Origin: Zhouia spongiae
Lineage (GTDB): Bacteria; Bacteroidota; Bacteroidia; Flavobacteriales; Flavobacteriaceae
Assembly: GCF_022760175.1 (NCBI RefSeq)
Contig: NZ_CP094326.1
Span: 2,778,804-2,842,803, forward strand
Direction of reading: 5' to 3'
DNA: 64,000 nt
Part shown: one piece after another, positions 7,840 to 16,319 of the stretch
Layout: the number at the start of each line of letters is the position of its first letter
Numbering within the stretch: the stretch's first letter is position 1
Made by a program: the position numbers and the translations under genes
Notes under the pieces: model-generated
Databases searched by the model: none
The model's input: the letters and a program-made list of their open reading frames with translations, nothing else
What the model was told of the DNA's origin: nothing

Positions 7840-8487
7840 TTAGTTCTTTATAATGTAATACCCGTCATCTTCGTATTTGGACTCGTTAAAGGTAAACAAG
7901 GATTTCGAAAGAGGCTGGTTTGTTTTAAAAGAATTAACAGTTATGGTTGTTTGTGTACCGTTTTTGCCGGTTTCTATAAGATTGTAGATGTGTTTTGTCT
8001 GGGCATCGATACCTAAAAGAATCTGCCTGGTTTCGGCATTGGAATCTATAGGTGTCAGTTTAATGAACTGAATTTGTCGCCCTTTTACATTTTTGGCGAC
8101 ATCCCATGCATACCGGTACCCGTCTCTGTAAAATGTAAGCATTTTAGAAGGAGTGATAGTACCTTCCTCTTCAGCATCCTTATCTTCGATTACGACTTCT
8201 TCATTCTCGGGAATCACGGTGTAAACTTTTTTCCCATCAAACATTTTGGTCGCACCAAGATAATTGAAAAGGTATTTGTCGCCGGCTATGGTTACATTTC
8301 CTCGTGTTTCCTGGTGGATATTTTCTTTTGTGTTTTCCAGTACATATTTAAAGTCAACATAAATGTTGTCATAGCTTTTTACCTTATTGTATACTTCATC
8401 TAATAAAGATTTCGCTTTATCACTATTCTGGGCAAAACCAGTTATCGTAAACATCATTATTGATACAAAAAGCGCAACTTTTTTCAT
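7840..8487 (-). CDS. lolA: LolA-like outer-membrane lipoprotein carrier protein
   Basis: A 215-residue periplasmic protein with a signal peptide (MKKVALFVSIMMFTITGFAQ). The mature part follows the LolA layout: an N-terminal helix (AKSLLDEVYNKVKSYDNIYVDF), then a run of antiparallel strands including GNVTIAGDKYLFNYLGATKMFDGKKVYTV and the later MLTFYRDGYRYAWD. LolA-fold carriers ferry lipoproteins or other lipids from the inner to the outer membrane. It starts 10 bases after the ftsK stop on the same strand and is probably co-transcribed with it. Confidence 0.85.
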   Translation of the reverse strand: MKKVALFVSIMMFTITGFAQNSDKAKSLLDEVYNKVKSYDNIYVDFKYVLENTKENIHQETRGNVTIAGDKYLFNYLGATKMFDGKKVYTVIPENEEVVIEDKDAEEEGTITPSKMLTFYRDGYRYAWDVAKNVKGRQIQFIKLTPIDSNAETRQILLGIDAQTKHIYNLIETGKNGTQTTITVNSFKTNQPLSKSLFTFNESKYEDDGYYIIKN

Positions 8488-8497
8488 AATTATTTAA

Positions 8498-10936
8498 TTA
8501 TTGTTTTTTTTCATTTTCTAACAATTCATGCAAAGATACAATATCTGGTATTAACACCTGTCGTGCCTTGCTTCCTTCAAACGGACCTACAATTCCGGCA
8601 GCCTCTAGCTGATCAATAAGCCTTCCGGCCCGGTTATATCCTAATTTTAGTTTCCTCTGTAATAAGGATGCCGACCCTTGCTGGGCCGTAACAATAACTT
8701 CTGCCGCTTCGTTAAATAGGTTATCGCGTTCGGATATATCTACATCAATACCTGTGCCAGATTCTTCCCCGATATATTCCGGGAGCATAAATGCTTCAGG
8801 GTAAGCTCTCTGCGAGCCTATATAATCCGTTATTTTTTCAACTTCAGGGGTGTCTACAAAAGCACATTGCAAGCGAACAATATCATTTCCCTGGGTGTAA
8901 AGCATGTCTCCACGTCCGATAAGCTGATCAGCTCCCGGTGAATCCAGAATAGTCCTGGAATCAATCTTCGAAGTAACTCTAAAGGCAACCCTGGCAGGGA
9001 AGTTGGCTTTGATGATACCTGTAATAACATTTACGGAAGGGCGTTGCGTAGCAATGATCAGGTGAATACCGATAGCACGAGCCAACTGAGCCAGACGCGC
9101 AATAGGTGTTTCGACTTCTTTTCCGGCGGTCATAATCAGGTCGGCAAATTCATCGACAACCAGTACAATGTATGGTAAAAACTTATGCCCGTCATTTGGG
9201 TTCAGTTTACGGGCCTTGAATTTGGTATTGTATTCTTTGATGTTACGAACCATTGCATTTTTTAAGAGTTCGTAACGATTGTCCATTTCAATACAAAGTG
9301 AATTCAGTGTATTGATAACCTTTGTGTTGTCTGTAATAATAGCGTCCTCGCTGTCTGGTAACTTAGCCAGAAAATGTCGCTCGATCTTATTGAAAAGTGT
9401 TAATTCAACTTTCTTAGGATCTACCAATACAAATTTAATTTCTGCCGGATGTTTTTTGTATAGGAGGGAGGTCAGAATAGCATTTAAACCAACCGATTTA
9501 CCTTGTCCGGTAGCACCCGCCATCAATAAATGGGGCATTTTGGCAAGGTCGACCACAAACGTTTCATTGCTTATGGTTTTACCAAAGGCTATCGGGAGTT
9601 CCATTTCTGCTTTTTGAAACCTTGAGGAAGCAATAACGGAGCGCATCGATACTATAGAAGGGTTTTTATTAGGGACTTCGATACCTATAGTCCCTTTTCC
9701 GGGTATCGGCGCTATGATCCTGATGCCTAAAGCAGCCAGCGATAAAGCGATATCATCTTCCAGGTTCTTGATTTTAGAAATCCGAACACCTGCTGAAGGA
9801 ACAATCTCATATAACGTAACCGTAGGCCCGATGGTGGCTTTTATTTGGGAGATTTCGATTTTATAGTCCTTAAGGGTACGTACAATAGTGTTTTTATTTT
9901 CCTCCAGTTCTTCCTGGTTGATAGTGATGCCGGTATTACCGCCATGATCTTTCAGGAGCTCCAGGGTAGGGAACTTGTAGTGATTTAATTCTAGTTTAGG
10001 GTCAAATTCTCCAAAATCTTTTACAAGGCGTTCAGAGAGAATGTCGGTTTCTTCTTTTTCTTCCTCAATCTTCTCTACCTGTATTTGGAGGTGACTGTTA
10101 TCACTTTCTGCTTCTTGTTCAATTTTAACCTCAGCGGTAACAGTTTCTTGCTCTTCTTTAGCCAGTTTCACTTCAAAAGAGTCTTCAATAATAACATCCG
10201 GTACGTCTGTTGCTACCGGAGGCGTAATATTTTGACTATTAAAATTACCATTGTCTATATTACGGATCTCATGCTTTACAGTTTCTTGTCTCTCTTCTGT
10301 TACAGGAGCATTTTTTTTAGAATTCAATTCAAAAGCCAGTTCTTTTTTCACAGACTTAAAGAAATTAAAAACTTTTTCCGGTGTAGCTCCCCATCTTAAT
10401 ACGGTATAAGTAACAAAGGTAAAAGTGAGAAGTAGTACAATCCCCAGTTTGCCTATGTATGATTGTAGAAAGTCATTGAGTTCATACCCCATCACCCCGC
10501 CTAACAAAGGTTCTTTTTCGGCAAAAAAACCGAAGAGTATTGAAAACCATAAAATGGTCAGGATTCCCCAAAACCAGCGGTTGTATAGATTTTTCTTTTC
10601 CAGATTCAGGAAAAAATGTCCGCCCGTGATAAACATAAGAACAGGAATGGCTACTGAAGAAATTCCAAACCCTTTGTAAATAAACAAATGACCAATAGAT
10701 GCTCCAAATTTACTGAGCCAGTTCTTTGCTTCTGCATTTCTGTTGGCAAATTCAGAAAGGATACTCTGGTCTTGTTGCCATGTAAAGAAGTAGGAAATAA
10801 AAGCCATGAGGAATGCAATACTTAAAAGCATCAACAGGCTGCCAAAAATGATTTTTTGCTTTTTTGAGAATGTAAATCCGGATATTTTTTTAGTGGAAGC
10901 GGTATTATTTTTAGTTTTCTTCTTTTCTCTGGCCAT
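8498..10936 (-). CDS. ftsK: DNA translocase FtsK/SpoIIIE
   Basis: An 812-residue septal DNA motor that resolves and pumps chromosomes at division. Four N-terminal membrane helices (about residues 28-185) are followed by a charged Glu/Lys-rich linker (about 195-305) that is short compared with E. coli FtsK. The alpha/beta RecA-like motor follows with Walker A GATGQGKSVGLNA near residue 470 and Walker B YIVLVVDEFADLIM near residue 595. A C-terminal winged-helix gamma domain (RKLKLGYNRAGRLIDQLEAAG) recognises KOPS-like sites. All catalytic motifs are intact. It lies upstream of lolA on the same strand. Confidence 0.97.
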   Translation of the reverse strand: MAREKKKTKNNTASTKKISGFTFSKKQKIIFGSLLMLLSIAFLMAFISYFFTWQQDQSILSEFANRNAEAKNWLSKFGASIGHLFIYKGFGISSVAIPVLMFITGGHFFLNLEKKNLYNRWFWGILTILWFSILFGFFAEKEPLLGGVMGYELNDFLQSYIGKLGIVLLLTFTFVTYTVLRWGATPEKVFNFFKSVKKELAFELNSKKNAPVTEERQETVKHEIRNIDNGNFNSQNITPPVATDVPDVIIEDSFEVKLAKEEQETVTAEVKIEQEAESDNSHLQIQVEKIEEEKEETDILSERLVKDFGEFDPKLELNHYKFPTLELLKDHGGNTGITINQEELEENKNTIVRTLKDYKIEISQIKATIGPTVTLYEIVPSAGVRISKIKNLEDDIALSLAALGIRIIAPIPGKGTIGIEVPNKNPSIVSMRSVIASSRFQKAEMELPIAFGKTISNETFVVDLAKMPHLLMAGATGQGKSVGLNAILTSLLYKKHPAEIKFVLVDPKKVELTLFNKIERHFLAKLPDSEDAIITDNTKVINTLNSLCIEMDNRYELLKNAMVRNIKEYNTKFKARKLNPNDGHKFLPYIVLVVDEFADLIMTAGKEVETPIARLAQLARAIGIHLIIATQRPSVNVITGIIKANFPARVAFRVTSKIDSRTILDSPGADQLIGRGDMLYTQGNDIVRLQCAFVDTPEVEKITDYIGSQRAYPEAFMLPEYIGEESGTGIDVDISERDNLFNEAAEVIVTAQQGSASLLQRKLKLGYNRAGRLIDQLEAAGIVGPFEGSKARQVLIPDIVSLHELLENEKKQ

Positions 10937-10956
10937 TAGCTAAGTTAGGTTTGTAA

Positions 10957-10964
10957 CAAAAATA
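10957..10964 (-). promoter_or_regulatory. Candidate -7 element of ftsK
   Basis: TATTTTTG on the minus strand fits TAnnTTTG and ends 20 bases before the ftsK start codon, in the 53-base gap after the dgkA stop. The -33 is not clear. Confidence 0.35.
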
Positions 10965-10989
10965 CAAATTACAAACGTACCGATTCCAT

Positions 10990-11367
10990 TTATATTTTTA
11001 AAATTATTTTGGGCAGGTAGATGATAAGTCCCACTATAACGGCTGCAATAGCCACCATAAAGACAGCACCGGCAGCAATATCTTTTATAAACCCGATTTT
11101 TCTGTGGTGATCCGGATGCACAAAATCAGCCATTTTTTCTATAGCCGTATTAAGGCCCTCAACTCCTAATATTAATCCGATGGTAAGTATCTGGATGATC
11201 CATTCTGTTGAAGAAATATTAAAGACAAATCCTGCTATGGTAACTATGATGGTTATAGCAGCTTGTATTTGTACGCTCGATTCCGTTTTAACTAAAAGAT
11301 ACGCCCCTTTAAAGGCGTATCCTATACTTTTTATTCTGTTTTTAAGAAACGATTCTGTATTCTTCAT
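10990..11367 (-). CDS. Diacylglycerol kinase family protein (DgkA-like)
   Basis: A 125-residue integral membrane kinase of the prokaryotic DgkA/undecaprenol-kinase family, with three hydrophobic helices. The family signature GLILGVEGLNTAIEKMADFVHPDHHRK-type segment (residues 77-103; Glu and Asn of E-x-x-N-T-A-I-E) carries the catalytic and metal residues, and RIKSIGYAFKGAYLL provides the N-terminal amphipathic helix. It probably phosphorylates diacylglycerol or undecaprenol to recycle lipid carriers. Its ATG overlaps the tpx stop by one base (TAATG), so it is translationally coupled to tpx. Confidence 0.92.
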   Translation of the reverse strand: MKNTESFLKNRIKSIGYAFKGAYLLVKTESSVQIQAAITIIVTIAGFVFNISSTEWIIQILTIGLILGVEGLNTAIEKMADFVHPDHHRKIGFIKDIAAGAVFMVAIAAVIVGLIIYLPKIILKI

Positions 11368-11867
11368 TATGAAACAGCTTCCAGGGCAGAAGTATAATTA
11401 GGTTCGTCTACTGTTTCGGCAACCTGCTCGGTATAAGCTACTTTTCCTGATTCGTCTATGACGACAACAGCACGACTTAAGAGGTTTTGTAGAGGTCCGT
11501 CGGTGAACTCCAGCCCGTAATCTTTTCCGAATTGTCCGGTTTTAAAGTCAGATAATGAGACTACATTGTCGAGGCCTTCCGCTCCACAAAACCGGGCCAT
11601 AGCGAATGGAAGATCGCGGGAAATACAGAGAACAACTGTGTCTGGGTGTTCAGATGCTTTTTTGTTAAACTGCCTTACACTTGCTGCACATGTGCCTGTA
11701 TCTACAGACGGGAAGATGTTCAGGATTACTTTTTTGCCTTTATAATCGTTTAGGGAAACCGTTTCAAGGCTGGTATTGGTAAGTTGAAAACCAGGAGCCT
11801 GAGAGCCCTTCTCCGGCAGATTTCCATTGGTATTGATCGGATTTCCTTTTAATGTTACTTGAGCCAT
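11367..11867 (-). CDS. tpx: Thiol peroxidase (Tpx)
   Basis: A 166-residue atypical 2-Cys peroxiredoxin. The start MAQVTLKGNPI, the motif SVDTGTCAASVRQFN with peroxidatic Cys60, and resolving Cys94 in MARFCGAEGLDNV match Tpx in spacing and length. Cys81 (VLCISRDLPFA) is also present. It reduces alkyl hydroperoxides and H2O2 using thioredoxin; a thioredoxin-like protein and a second peroxiredoxin are encoded just upstream on the same strand. The downstream dgkA start overlaps its stop. Confidence 0.95.
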   Translation of the reverse strand: MAQVTLKGNPINTNGNLPEKGSQAPGFQLTNTSLETVSLNDYKGKKVILNIFPSVDTGTCAASVRQFNKKASEHPDTVVLCISRDLPFAMARFCGAEGLDNVVSLSDFKTGQFGKDYGLEFTDGPLQNLLSRAVVVIDESGKVAYTEQVAETVDEPNYTSALEAVS

Positions 11868-11933
11868 GATTCAATATTTATAGTGAGTTATAAAGGTAGA
11901 AATTAAAGCTAAAGAAAATAAACTTTCTGTCAA

Positions 11934-11970
11934 GAAAAATCCCCGTATGTTATACACTCGGGGATTTTTC
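11934..11970 (-). terminator. Terminator of the peroxiredoxin-thioredoxin operon
   Basis: A perfect 12-bp stem, GAAAAATCCCCG (11934-11945) with CGGGGATTTTTC (11959-11970). It is A-rich on one arm and T-rich on the other, lying between the end of the small gene at 12004 and the tpx start. Confidence 0.85.
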
Positions 11971-12003
11971 ATTTTTCATAGCAATTCTTCCTTAATGAAG
12001 GGA

Positions 12004-12261
12004 TTATTTGTCAATAGACCCAAGTACACGTTGCATAAATGTATTCAGAGCCTCTTTTTGAGATAAGCCTTCCTTTTTCATTTTATTGACCTCAATGGCA
12101 CCGTACATATTTGAAATGAGCTCTCCGATGACATCGAGCTCGTCATCTTTTAATGAAGGAACCTCAGTAATAGACTCCAGAGTTTCAATGGCCTCAATTA
12201 CAAAATCCTCATCGTTTTCTTCAATAAAAGTTGTAAGGTGTTTAATTATTGGCAGCTTCAT
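12004..12261 (-). CDS. Small acidic helical protein (DUF6952-type) in the thioredoxin operon
   Basis: An 85-residue acidic, cysteine-free protein predicted all-helical (MKLPIIKHLTTFIEEN, VIEAIETLESI, MKKEGLSQKEALNTFMQRVLG). It overlaps the end of the thioredoxin gene by 20 bases and so is translationally coupled to it. The same small protein is, as far as I recall, found beside the thioredoxin and peroxiredoxin genes of other Flavobacteriaceae and is known only as a domain of unknown function (probably DUF6952). A role in peroxide or thiol metabolism is suggested only by position. Confidence 0.7.
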   Translation of the reverse strand: MKLPIIKHLTTFIEENDEDFVIEAIETLESITEVPSLKDDELDVIGELISNMYGAIEVNKMKKEGLSQKEALNTFMQRVLGSIDK

Positions 12262-12556
12262 CTACAAAGGCTTTTAATACGTCAGTTTTATTTGTTTGTA
12301 CCTGATTTACCAGTTCCCCGCCTTTAAAGGCAGCAAACGTAGGTAAGTTATCTACTTTAGCCAGTTTTCTTGATTCCGGAAACTTTTCAGCGTCCACAAC
12401 GACAAACGTAGCATTTTCGTGTTCTTGCGAAAACTTCTTAAACTTGGGTTTCATAATACGGCAGTTACCGCACCATCCGGCAGAATACTGCACCAATACG
12501 TTTTCGTTTTCAGTAACTATTTCCTGCAAGTTGTCTTGCGATAATTCCTGTATCAT
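12242..12556 (-). CDS. Thioredoxin-family protein with CGNC active site
   Basis: A 104-residue protein with a full thioredoxin fold and no signal peptide, so cytosolic. The active site is WCGNC (Trp28, Cys29, Cys32) instead of the classical WCGPC; the Pro-to-Asn change should alter redox potential. The cis-Pro loop (DNLPTFAAFKGG) and the KPKFKKFSQE helix are intact. It sits 13 bases downstream of the 2-Cys peroxiredoxin gene and overlaps the next small gene, so it is a plausible dedicated reductant for that peroxiredoxin. Confidence 0.9.
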   Translation of the reverse strand: MIQELSQDNLQEIVTENENVLVQYSAGWCGNCRIMKPKFKKFSQEHENATFVVVDAEKFPESRKLAKVDNLPTFAAFKGGELVNQVQTNKTDVLKAFVDEAANN

Positions 12557-12569
12557 GATCTCTTATTTT

Positions 12570-13208
12570 TTAATTTAAGCTTAAATAATCAGCGACACCT
12601 TTTCTGTCTGCAGTCATGGCAGTTTTACCTTCTTCCCAGTTAGCAGGACATACTTCACCGTTTTTCTGAACGTGTGCGTATGCATCGATCAATCTCAGGT
12701 ATTCGTTTACATTTCTACCAAGTGGCATATGGTTAATGCTTTCGTGGAATACGGTACCTTCCTCATCGATAAGGTAGGTAGCTCTGTATGTTACATTGTC
12801 TCCTTCGTACAGGTAAGTGTTTGTTTCTTCGTCGAAAGTTTCGTTAGAAAGGTCTAATATTCCAAGGATGTTGGCAAGGTTGCGGTTACTGTCGGCAAGC
12901 AGCGGATATGTAACACCTTCAATACCTCCGTTATCTTTTTCGGTGTTCAGCCATGCAAAGTGAACTTCAGCAGTGTCGCAAGATGCACCTATAACAATAG
13001 TGTCTCTCTTTTCAAATTCGCTTAAGGCTGCCTGGAATGCATGTAATTCTGTAGGACAAACAAAAGTGAAATCTTTTGGATACCAGAAAAGCAATACTTT
13101 TTTATTATTTTTCTTAGCTTCTTCTAATACGTTTAGTTTAAAAGTATCTCCCATTTCGTTCATTGCGTTTACTGCAATATTTGGGAATTTTTTACCTACA
13201 AATGCCAT
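12570..13208 (-). CDS. 2-Cys peroxiredoxin (AhpC/Prx1 family)
   Basis: A 212-residue typical 2-Cys peroxiredoxin. The peroxidatic Cys51 is in FWYPKDFTFVCPTELHAF and the resolving Cys187 in NGEVCPANWEEG, with the C-terminal arm after it. It reduces H2O2 and alkyl hydroperoxides in the cytosol. It is the first gene of an operon with the CGNC thioredoxin and the small acidic protein, which suggests thioredoxin-driven recycling in place of an AhpF partner, none being seen here. Confidence 0.94.
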   Translation of the reverse strand: MAFVGKKFPNIAVNAMNEMGDTFKLNVLEEAKKNNKKVLLFWYPKDFTFVCPTELHAFQAALSEFEKRDTIVIGASCDTAEVHFAWLNTEKDNGGIEGVTYPLLADSNRNLANILGILDLSNETFDEETNTYLYEGDNVTYRATYLIDEEGTVFHESINHMPLGRNVNEYLRLIDAYAHVQKNGEVCPANWEEGKTAMTADRKGVADYLSLN

Positions 13209-13243
13209 ATTCTTGTTGTTTTTATGGGTTAATAATTCGTAGG

Positions 13244-13251
13244 CAAAATTA
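13244..13251 (-). promoter_or_regulatory. -7 promoter element of the peroxiredoxin operon
   Basis: TAATTTTG on the minus strand fits TAnnTTTG, 35 bases before the peroxiredoxin start and directly after the nhaC terminator. Confidence 0.5.
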
Positions 13252-13280
13252 AAAAGGTTTTCAATACAGAAAACCTTTTT
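13251..13280. terminator. Terminator downstream of nhaC
   Basis: AAAAAGGTTTTC (13251-13262) pairs perfectly with GAAAACCTTTTT (13269-13280). It separates the minus-strand nhaC-like gene from the peroxiredoxin operon. Confidence 0.8.
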
Positions 13281-13345
13281 GAATTGTATTCGTTTATTTA
13301 ATTATAAGTTTTGTATATGGGTATTGAAAACCAGATAGTTTGAAA

Positions 13346-14857
13346 TTATGAAAGTATGTCTTCAAGCCTGGCTTCTTTTTGTCCCGATAATTGGCGTATC
13401 TTAATATTTAATGCTGCATAGAGTAATGTCATGAACGGACTGAGGTAATTAAAGAAGGCGTAACCGGCAAAAGCAAAAGTATCAACCCCTAAAACTTTAC
13501 TATGGTATGCCCCACAGGTATTCCATGGAATAAGAACCGAAGTTACCGTACCGGAGTCTTCAAGGGTTCTGCTTAAATTCTCAGGAGCCAGCCCTTTATC
13601 TTTATAAGCCTTGGCAAACATCTTTCCGGGCACGACAATTGCCAGGTATTGGTCTGAAGCCGTAGCATTTAATGCCAGACAAGAAGTAACAGTGCTTGCA
13701 AATAAACCAAATGTGGTGTTAAACAGCTTTAATAGAGCTTCCGTTATTCTGCTTAATGCACCAATGGCTTCCATGACACCTCCAAATACCATAGCGCATA
13801 CGATAAGCCAAATGGTTCCCAGCATTCCAGCCATCCCGCCGGCCGAAAAGAGGTCATTCAGATCGGGATTGGTAGTTTCAATGGCTGTATCTATCGTCAT
13901 GGAATTCATGATCCCGACATAGGCACTTTTAAATGAAAGGGTATTACTTCCTCCTATATTAGCAACAATATCAGGTTGGAAGATTATAGCAAAAACCCCT
14001 CCTAAGATTGTCCCGACCAGCAAAGCTATTAAAGGTTGGGTTTTTCTGATGATCATAAAGATGACCAGGACCGGAACCAAAAATAACCAGGGGGAAATAT
14101 TAAAAGACGCTTCTATAGAATTCAAAATACCGGCTGTGTCAGGAGCCCCCGAAGTATCAATAGTGAATCCAAGGATGATAAAAAGTATAAGGGTAATAAC
14201 AATAGTAGGTACGGTAGTTAGCGACATATAGCGGATATGAGTAAACAAGTCGGTGCCGGCCATGGCAGGAGCCAGGTTCGTGGTGTCACTTAATGGAGAC
14301 ATTTTATCTCCGAAATAAGCACCTGATAAAACCGCCCCGGCTGTCATTCCCAGTGAAATACCCAGCGCATCACCAATACCGATCAGTGCAATACCCACAG
14401 TAGCAGAAGTAGTCCAGCTACTTCCGGTTGCAATAGAAATAATAGCACAGATAACAACACAAGCAGCTAAGAAGATGGTCGGGTTCAGAATCTGTAAACC
14501 GTAATATATCATAGATGGGATAATTCCGCTTATAAGCCAGGTTCCGGAAAGTGCCCCTACAAAAAGCAGGATAAGGATAGCACCGGTGGTAGATTTTACA
14601 TTCTGTGCCACTTCTTCGATCATGGCGTCGTATGATACCTTGTTAAAAAAACCTACGATAGCAGCAACAGCACCCCCCATAAGGAGAATGAATTGATTAG
14701 ACCCACTCAGGGCATCGTCTCCGTAAATAAAAACATTATAGGCTAACATTCCGATTAAGGCAAAGACGGGAATCAAGGCTTCCCATATGTTTAGTTCTCT
14801 GTTTGTTATAATTTGTTCATCCTGAGGTGACTGAGGCTTTATGTCTTTGCTTTCCAT
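13346..14857 (-). CDS. nhaC: Na+/H+ antiporter, NhaC family
   Basis: A 503-residue inner-membrane protein with about 11-12 helices. Family features include SSWTTSATVGIALIGIG in the first half, the GAYFGDKMSPLSDTTNLAPA segment with conserved Asp and Asn/Thr, and the late LEDSGTVTSVLIPWNTCGAY motif. NhaC exchangers export Na+ (some exchange malate/lactate or arginine/ornithine), helping pH and salt balance in a marine-type lifestyle. It has its own terminator and no co-directional partner close by, so it is probably monocistronic. Confidence 0.9.
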   Translation of the reverse strand: MESKDIKPQSPQDEQIITNRELNIWEALIPVFALIGMLAYNVFIYGDDALSGSNQFILLMGGAVAAIVGFFNKVSYDAMIEEVAQNVKSTTGAILILLFVGALSGTWLISGIIPSMIYYGLQILNPTIFLAACVVICAIISIATGSSWTTSATVGIALIGIGDALGISLGMTAGAVLSGAYFGDKMSPLSDTTNLAPAMAGTDLFTHIRYMSLTTVPTIVITLILFIILGFTIDTSGAPDTAGILNSIEASFNISPWLFLVPVLVIFMIIRKTQPLIALLVGTILGGVFAIIFQPDIVANIGGSNTLSFKSAYVGIMNSMTIDTAIETTNPDLNDLFSAGGMAGMLGTIWLIVCAMVFGGVMEAIGALSRITEALLKLFNTTFGLFASTVTSCLALNATASDQYLAIVVPGKMFAKAYKDKGLAPENLSRTLEDSGTVTSVLIPWNTCGAYHSKVLGVDTFAFAGYAFFNYLSPFMTLLYAALNIKIRQLSGQKEARLEDILS

Positions 14858-14921
14858 TTATATTTCAGAGTTATAAGGCTGTAATTATACAATAATATTT
14901 ATTGTTCTGCAAATACAAAAA

Positions 14922-14943
14922 AGCCCGAAGAAATCTTCAGGCT
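14922..14943 (-). terminator. Terminator of the PLP-enzyme gene
   Basis: AGCCcGAAGA pairs with TCTTCaGGCT (one mismatch), with a six-T run on the minus strand immediately after it. Confidence 0.65.
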
Positions 14944-14966
14944 CATCGTTTTTAGTGTGTGTTAAA

Positions 14967-16166
14967 CTATAAAATATTCAGCTCTTGCATGCACGCTTTC
15001 ATGAGCGAATACGTTCTTTTAATATCATTATCCAGTCCGATGGAAAACCTGATCAAGCCGTCGGTTAATCCCATTTCTGTTTGTTCTTCTTCAGGAATTT
15101 CGGAAGAGGTAGAGGTGCCCGGAGCACTGAACAATGTTTTGTAAAATCCTAGACTTACTGCCAGGTAACCAAGGTTTCTCTCTTGCATGAGTTCCATGAG
15201 TTCGTTGGCCTTTTCCAGCGAACCTACATCTATGGTTACCATCCCTCCGTAACCATATTCATCATTCAACTGCTTTTTCATTAATTCATGACCTGGATGC
15301 GATGGCAAACCGGGGTAACAGACCTTAAGTCCGTCCTTTTCAAATTGCGCTGCCAGATAATGAGCATTTTCACTATGTTTCTTTATGCGTATATGGAGCG
15401 TTCGCATGTTTTTCAGGATAGATGCACCGCGTAAGCTATCCATAGTACTTCCTAATAGCATGCCTGCGCCGTCATTTACATCCTTCAGACTCAGGCAGAA
15501 TTCAGCAGATCCACAAACAACCCCGCCTACACAATCGCTACTGCCGTTTATAAATTTTGTCAGGCTGTGTATAACAACATCAGCACCGAGTTTTGCCGGA
15601 GCTATACTCAATGGAGAAAAGGTGTTATCAACAACCAGGGGAATGTTATGCTTCCTGGCAATTTTAGACAAGCCTTCAATATCAGCTACTTCTAATAAAG
15701 GATTACTGATAGCTTCACAGTAAAGTATTTTCGTATCAGGAGTAATGGCTGCTTCTACCGTCTCCAGTTTGGTAATATCAACAAAAGAGGTATTAATATT
15801 CAGTTTCGGTAAAAAATTCTTCATAAATGCATAGGTACCACCATAAATAGTTCTGCTGGACACTATATGATGACCCGTGCCGCAAAGTTGTAAAATAACC
15901 GAGGTAATGGCCCCCATTCCACTGGCTGTAACATTCGCTGTTCCGGTACCTTCCATAGCAGCTAAAGCTTCTCCCAGATACAAGTTAGAAGGAGAGGAGT
16001 GCCTGGAATATAAATAACACCCTTCTGTATTTCCTTCAAAGGTATCAAACATGGTTTTCGCCGATAAGAATGTATATGTCGACGAATCGGAAATAGAAGG
16101 GTTGACTCCGCCAAATTCGCCGAAATACTGTAAATCCTGAATTTTATCTGCCGGGTTATATTTCAT
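14967..16166 (-). CDS. Cys/Met-metabolism PLP-dependent enzyme (gamma-lyase/synthase family)
   Basis: A 399-residue PLP enzyme of the cystathionine gamma-synthase / methionine gamma-lyase family. The PLP lysine is Lys204 in VIHSLTKFINGSSD. The YSR phosphate contact (residues 53-55), MEGTGTANVTASGMGA and VVDNTFSPL with the cofactor Asp180 are present. The position equal to Cys116 of Pseudomonas methionine gamma-lyase is Gly110 (TIYGGTYAF), so a classical MegL label is not secure; a cystathionine or other sulfur-amino-acid lyase is equally likely. It is divergent from an Lrp/AsnC regulator 153 bases away, which probably controls it in response to an amino acid. Confidence 0.85.
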   Translation of the reverse strand: MKYNPADKIQDLQYFGEFGGVNPSISDSSTYTFLSAKTMFDTFEGNTEGCYLYSRHSSPSNLYLGEALAAMEGTGTANVTASGMGAITSVILQLCGTGHHIVSSRTIYGGTYAFMKNFLPKLNINTSFVDITKLETVEAAITPDTKILYCEAISNPLLEVADIEGLSKIARKHNIPLVVDNTFSPLSIAPAKLGADVVIHSLTKFINGSSDCVGGVVCGSAEFCLSLKDVNDGAGMLLGSTMDSLRGASILKNMRTLHIRIKKHSENAHYLAAQFEKDGLKVCYPGLPSHPGHELMKKQLNDEYGYGGMVTIDVGSLEKANELMELMQERNLGYLAVSLGFYKTLFSAPGTSTSSEIPEEEQTEMGLTDGLIRFSIGLDNDIKRTYSLMKACMQELNIL

Positions 16167-16200
16167 AGTTGATTAATTTTTATCAAAATGAATAATTATT

Positions 16201-16216
16201 AGTTGTAAAATCAACT
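16201..16216. promoter_or_regulatory. Small dyad between the PLP enzyme and Lrp regulator
   Basis: AGTTG-taaaat-CAACT in the very AT-rich divergent gap. Lrp-type proteins bind such weak AT-rich dyads, so it is a candidate site; the match is not specific. Confidence 0.25.
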
Positions 16217-16319
16217 TGTTTTGGTTATTTATGAAAATAAATCTATTATTTTTACATATATCAGATTAATAATCATATTTTTATTGATGAAGCAGATTCA
16301 GGATTAAAATATTTCAGAT

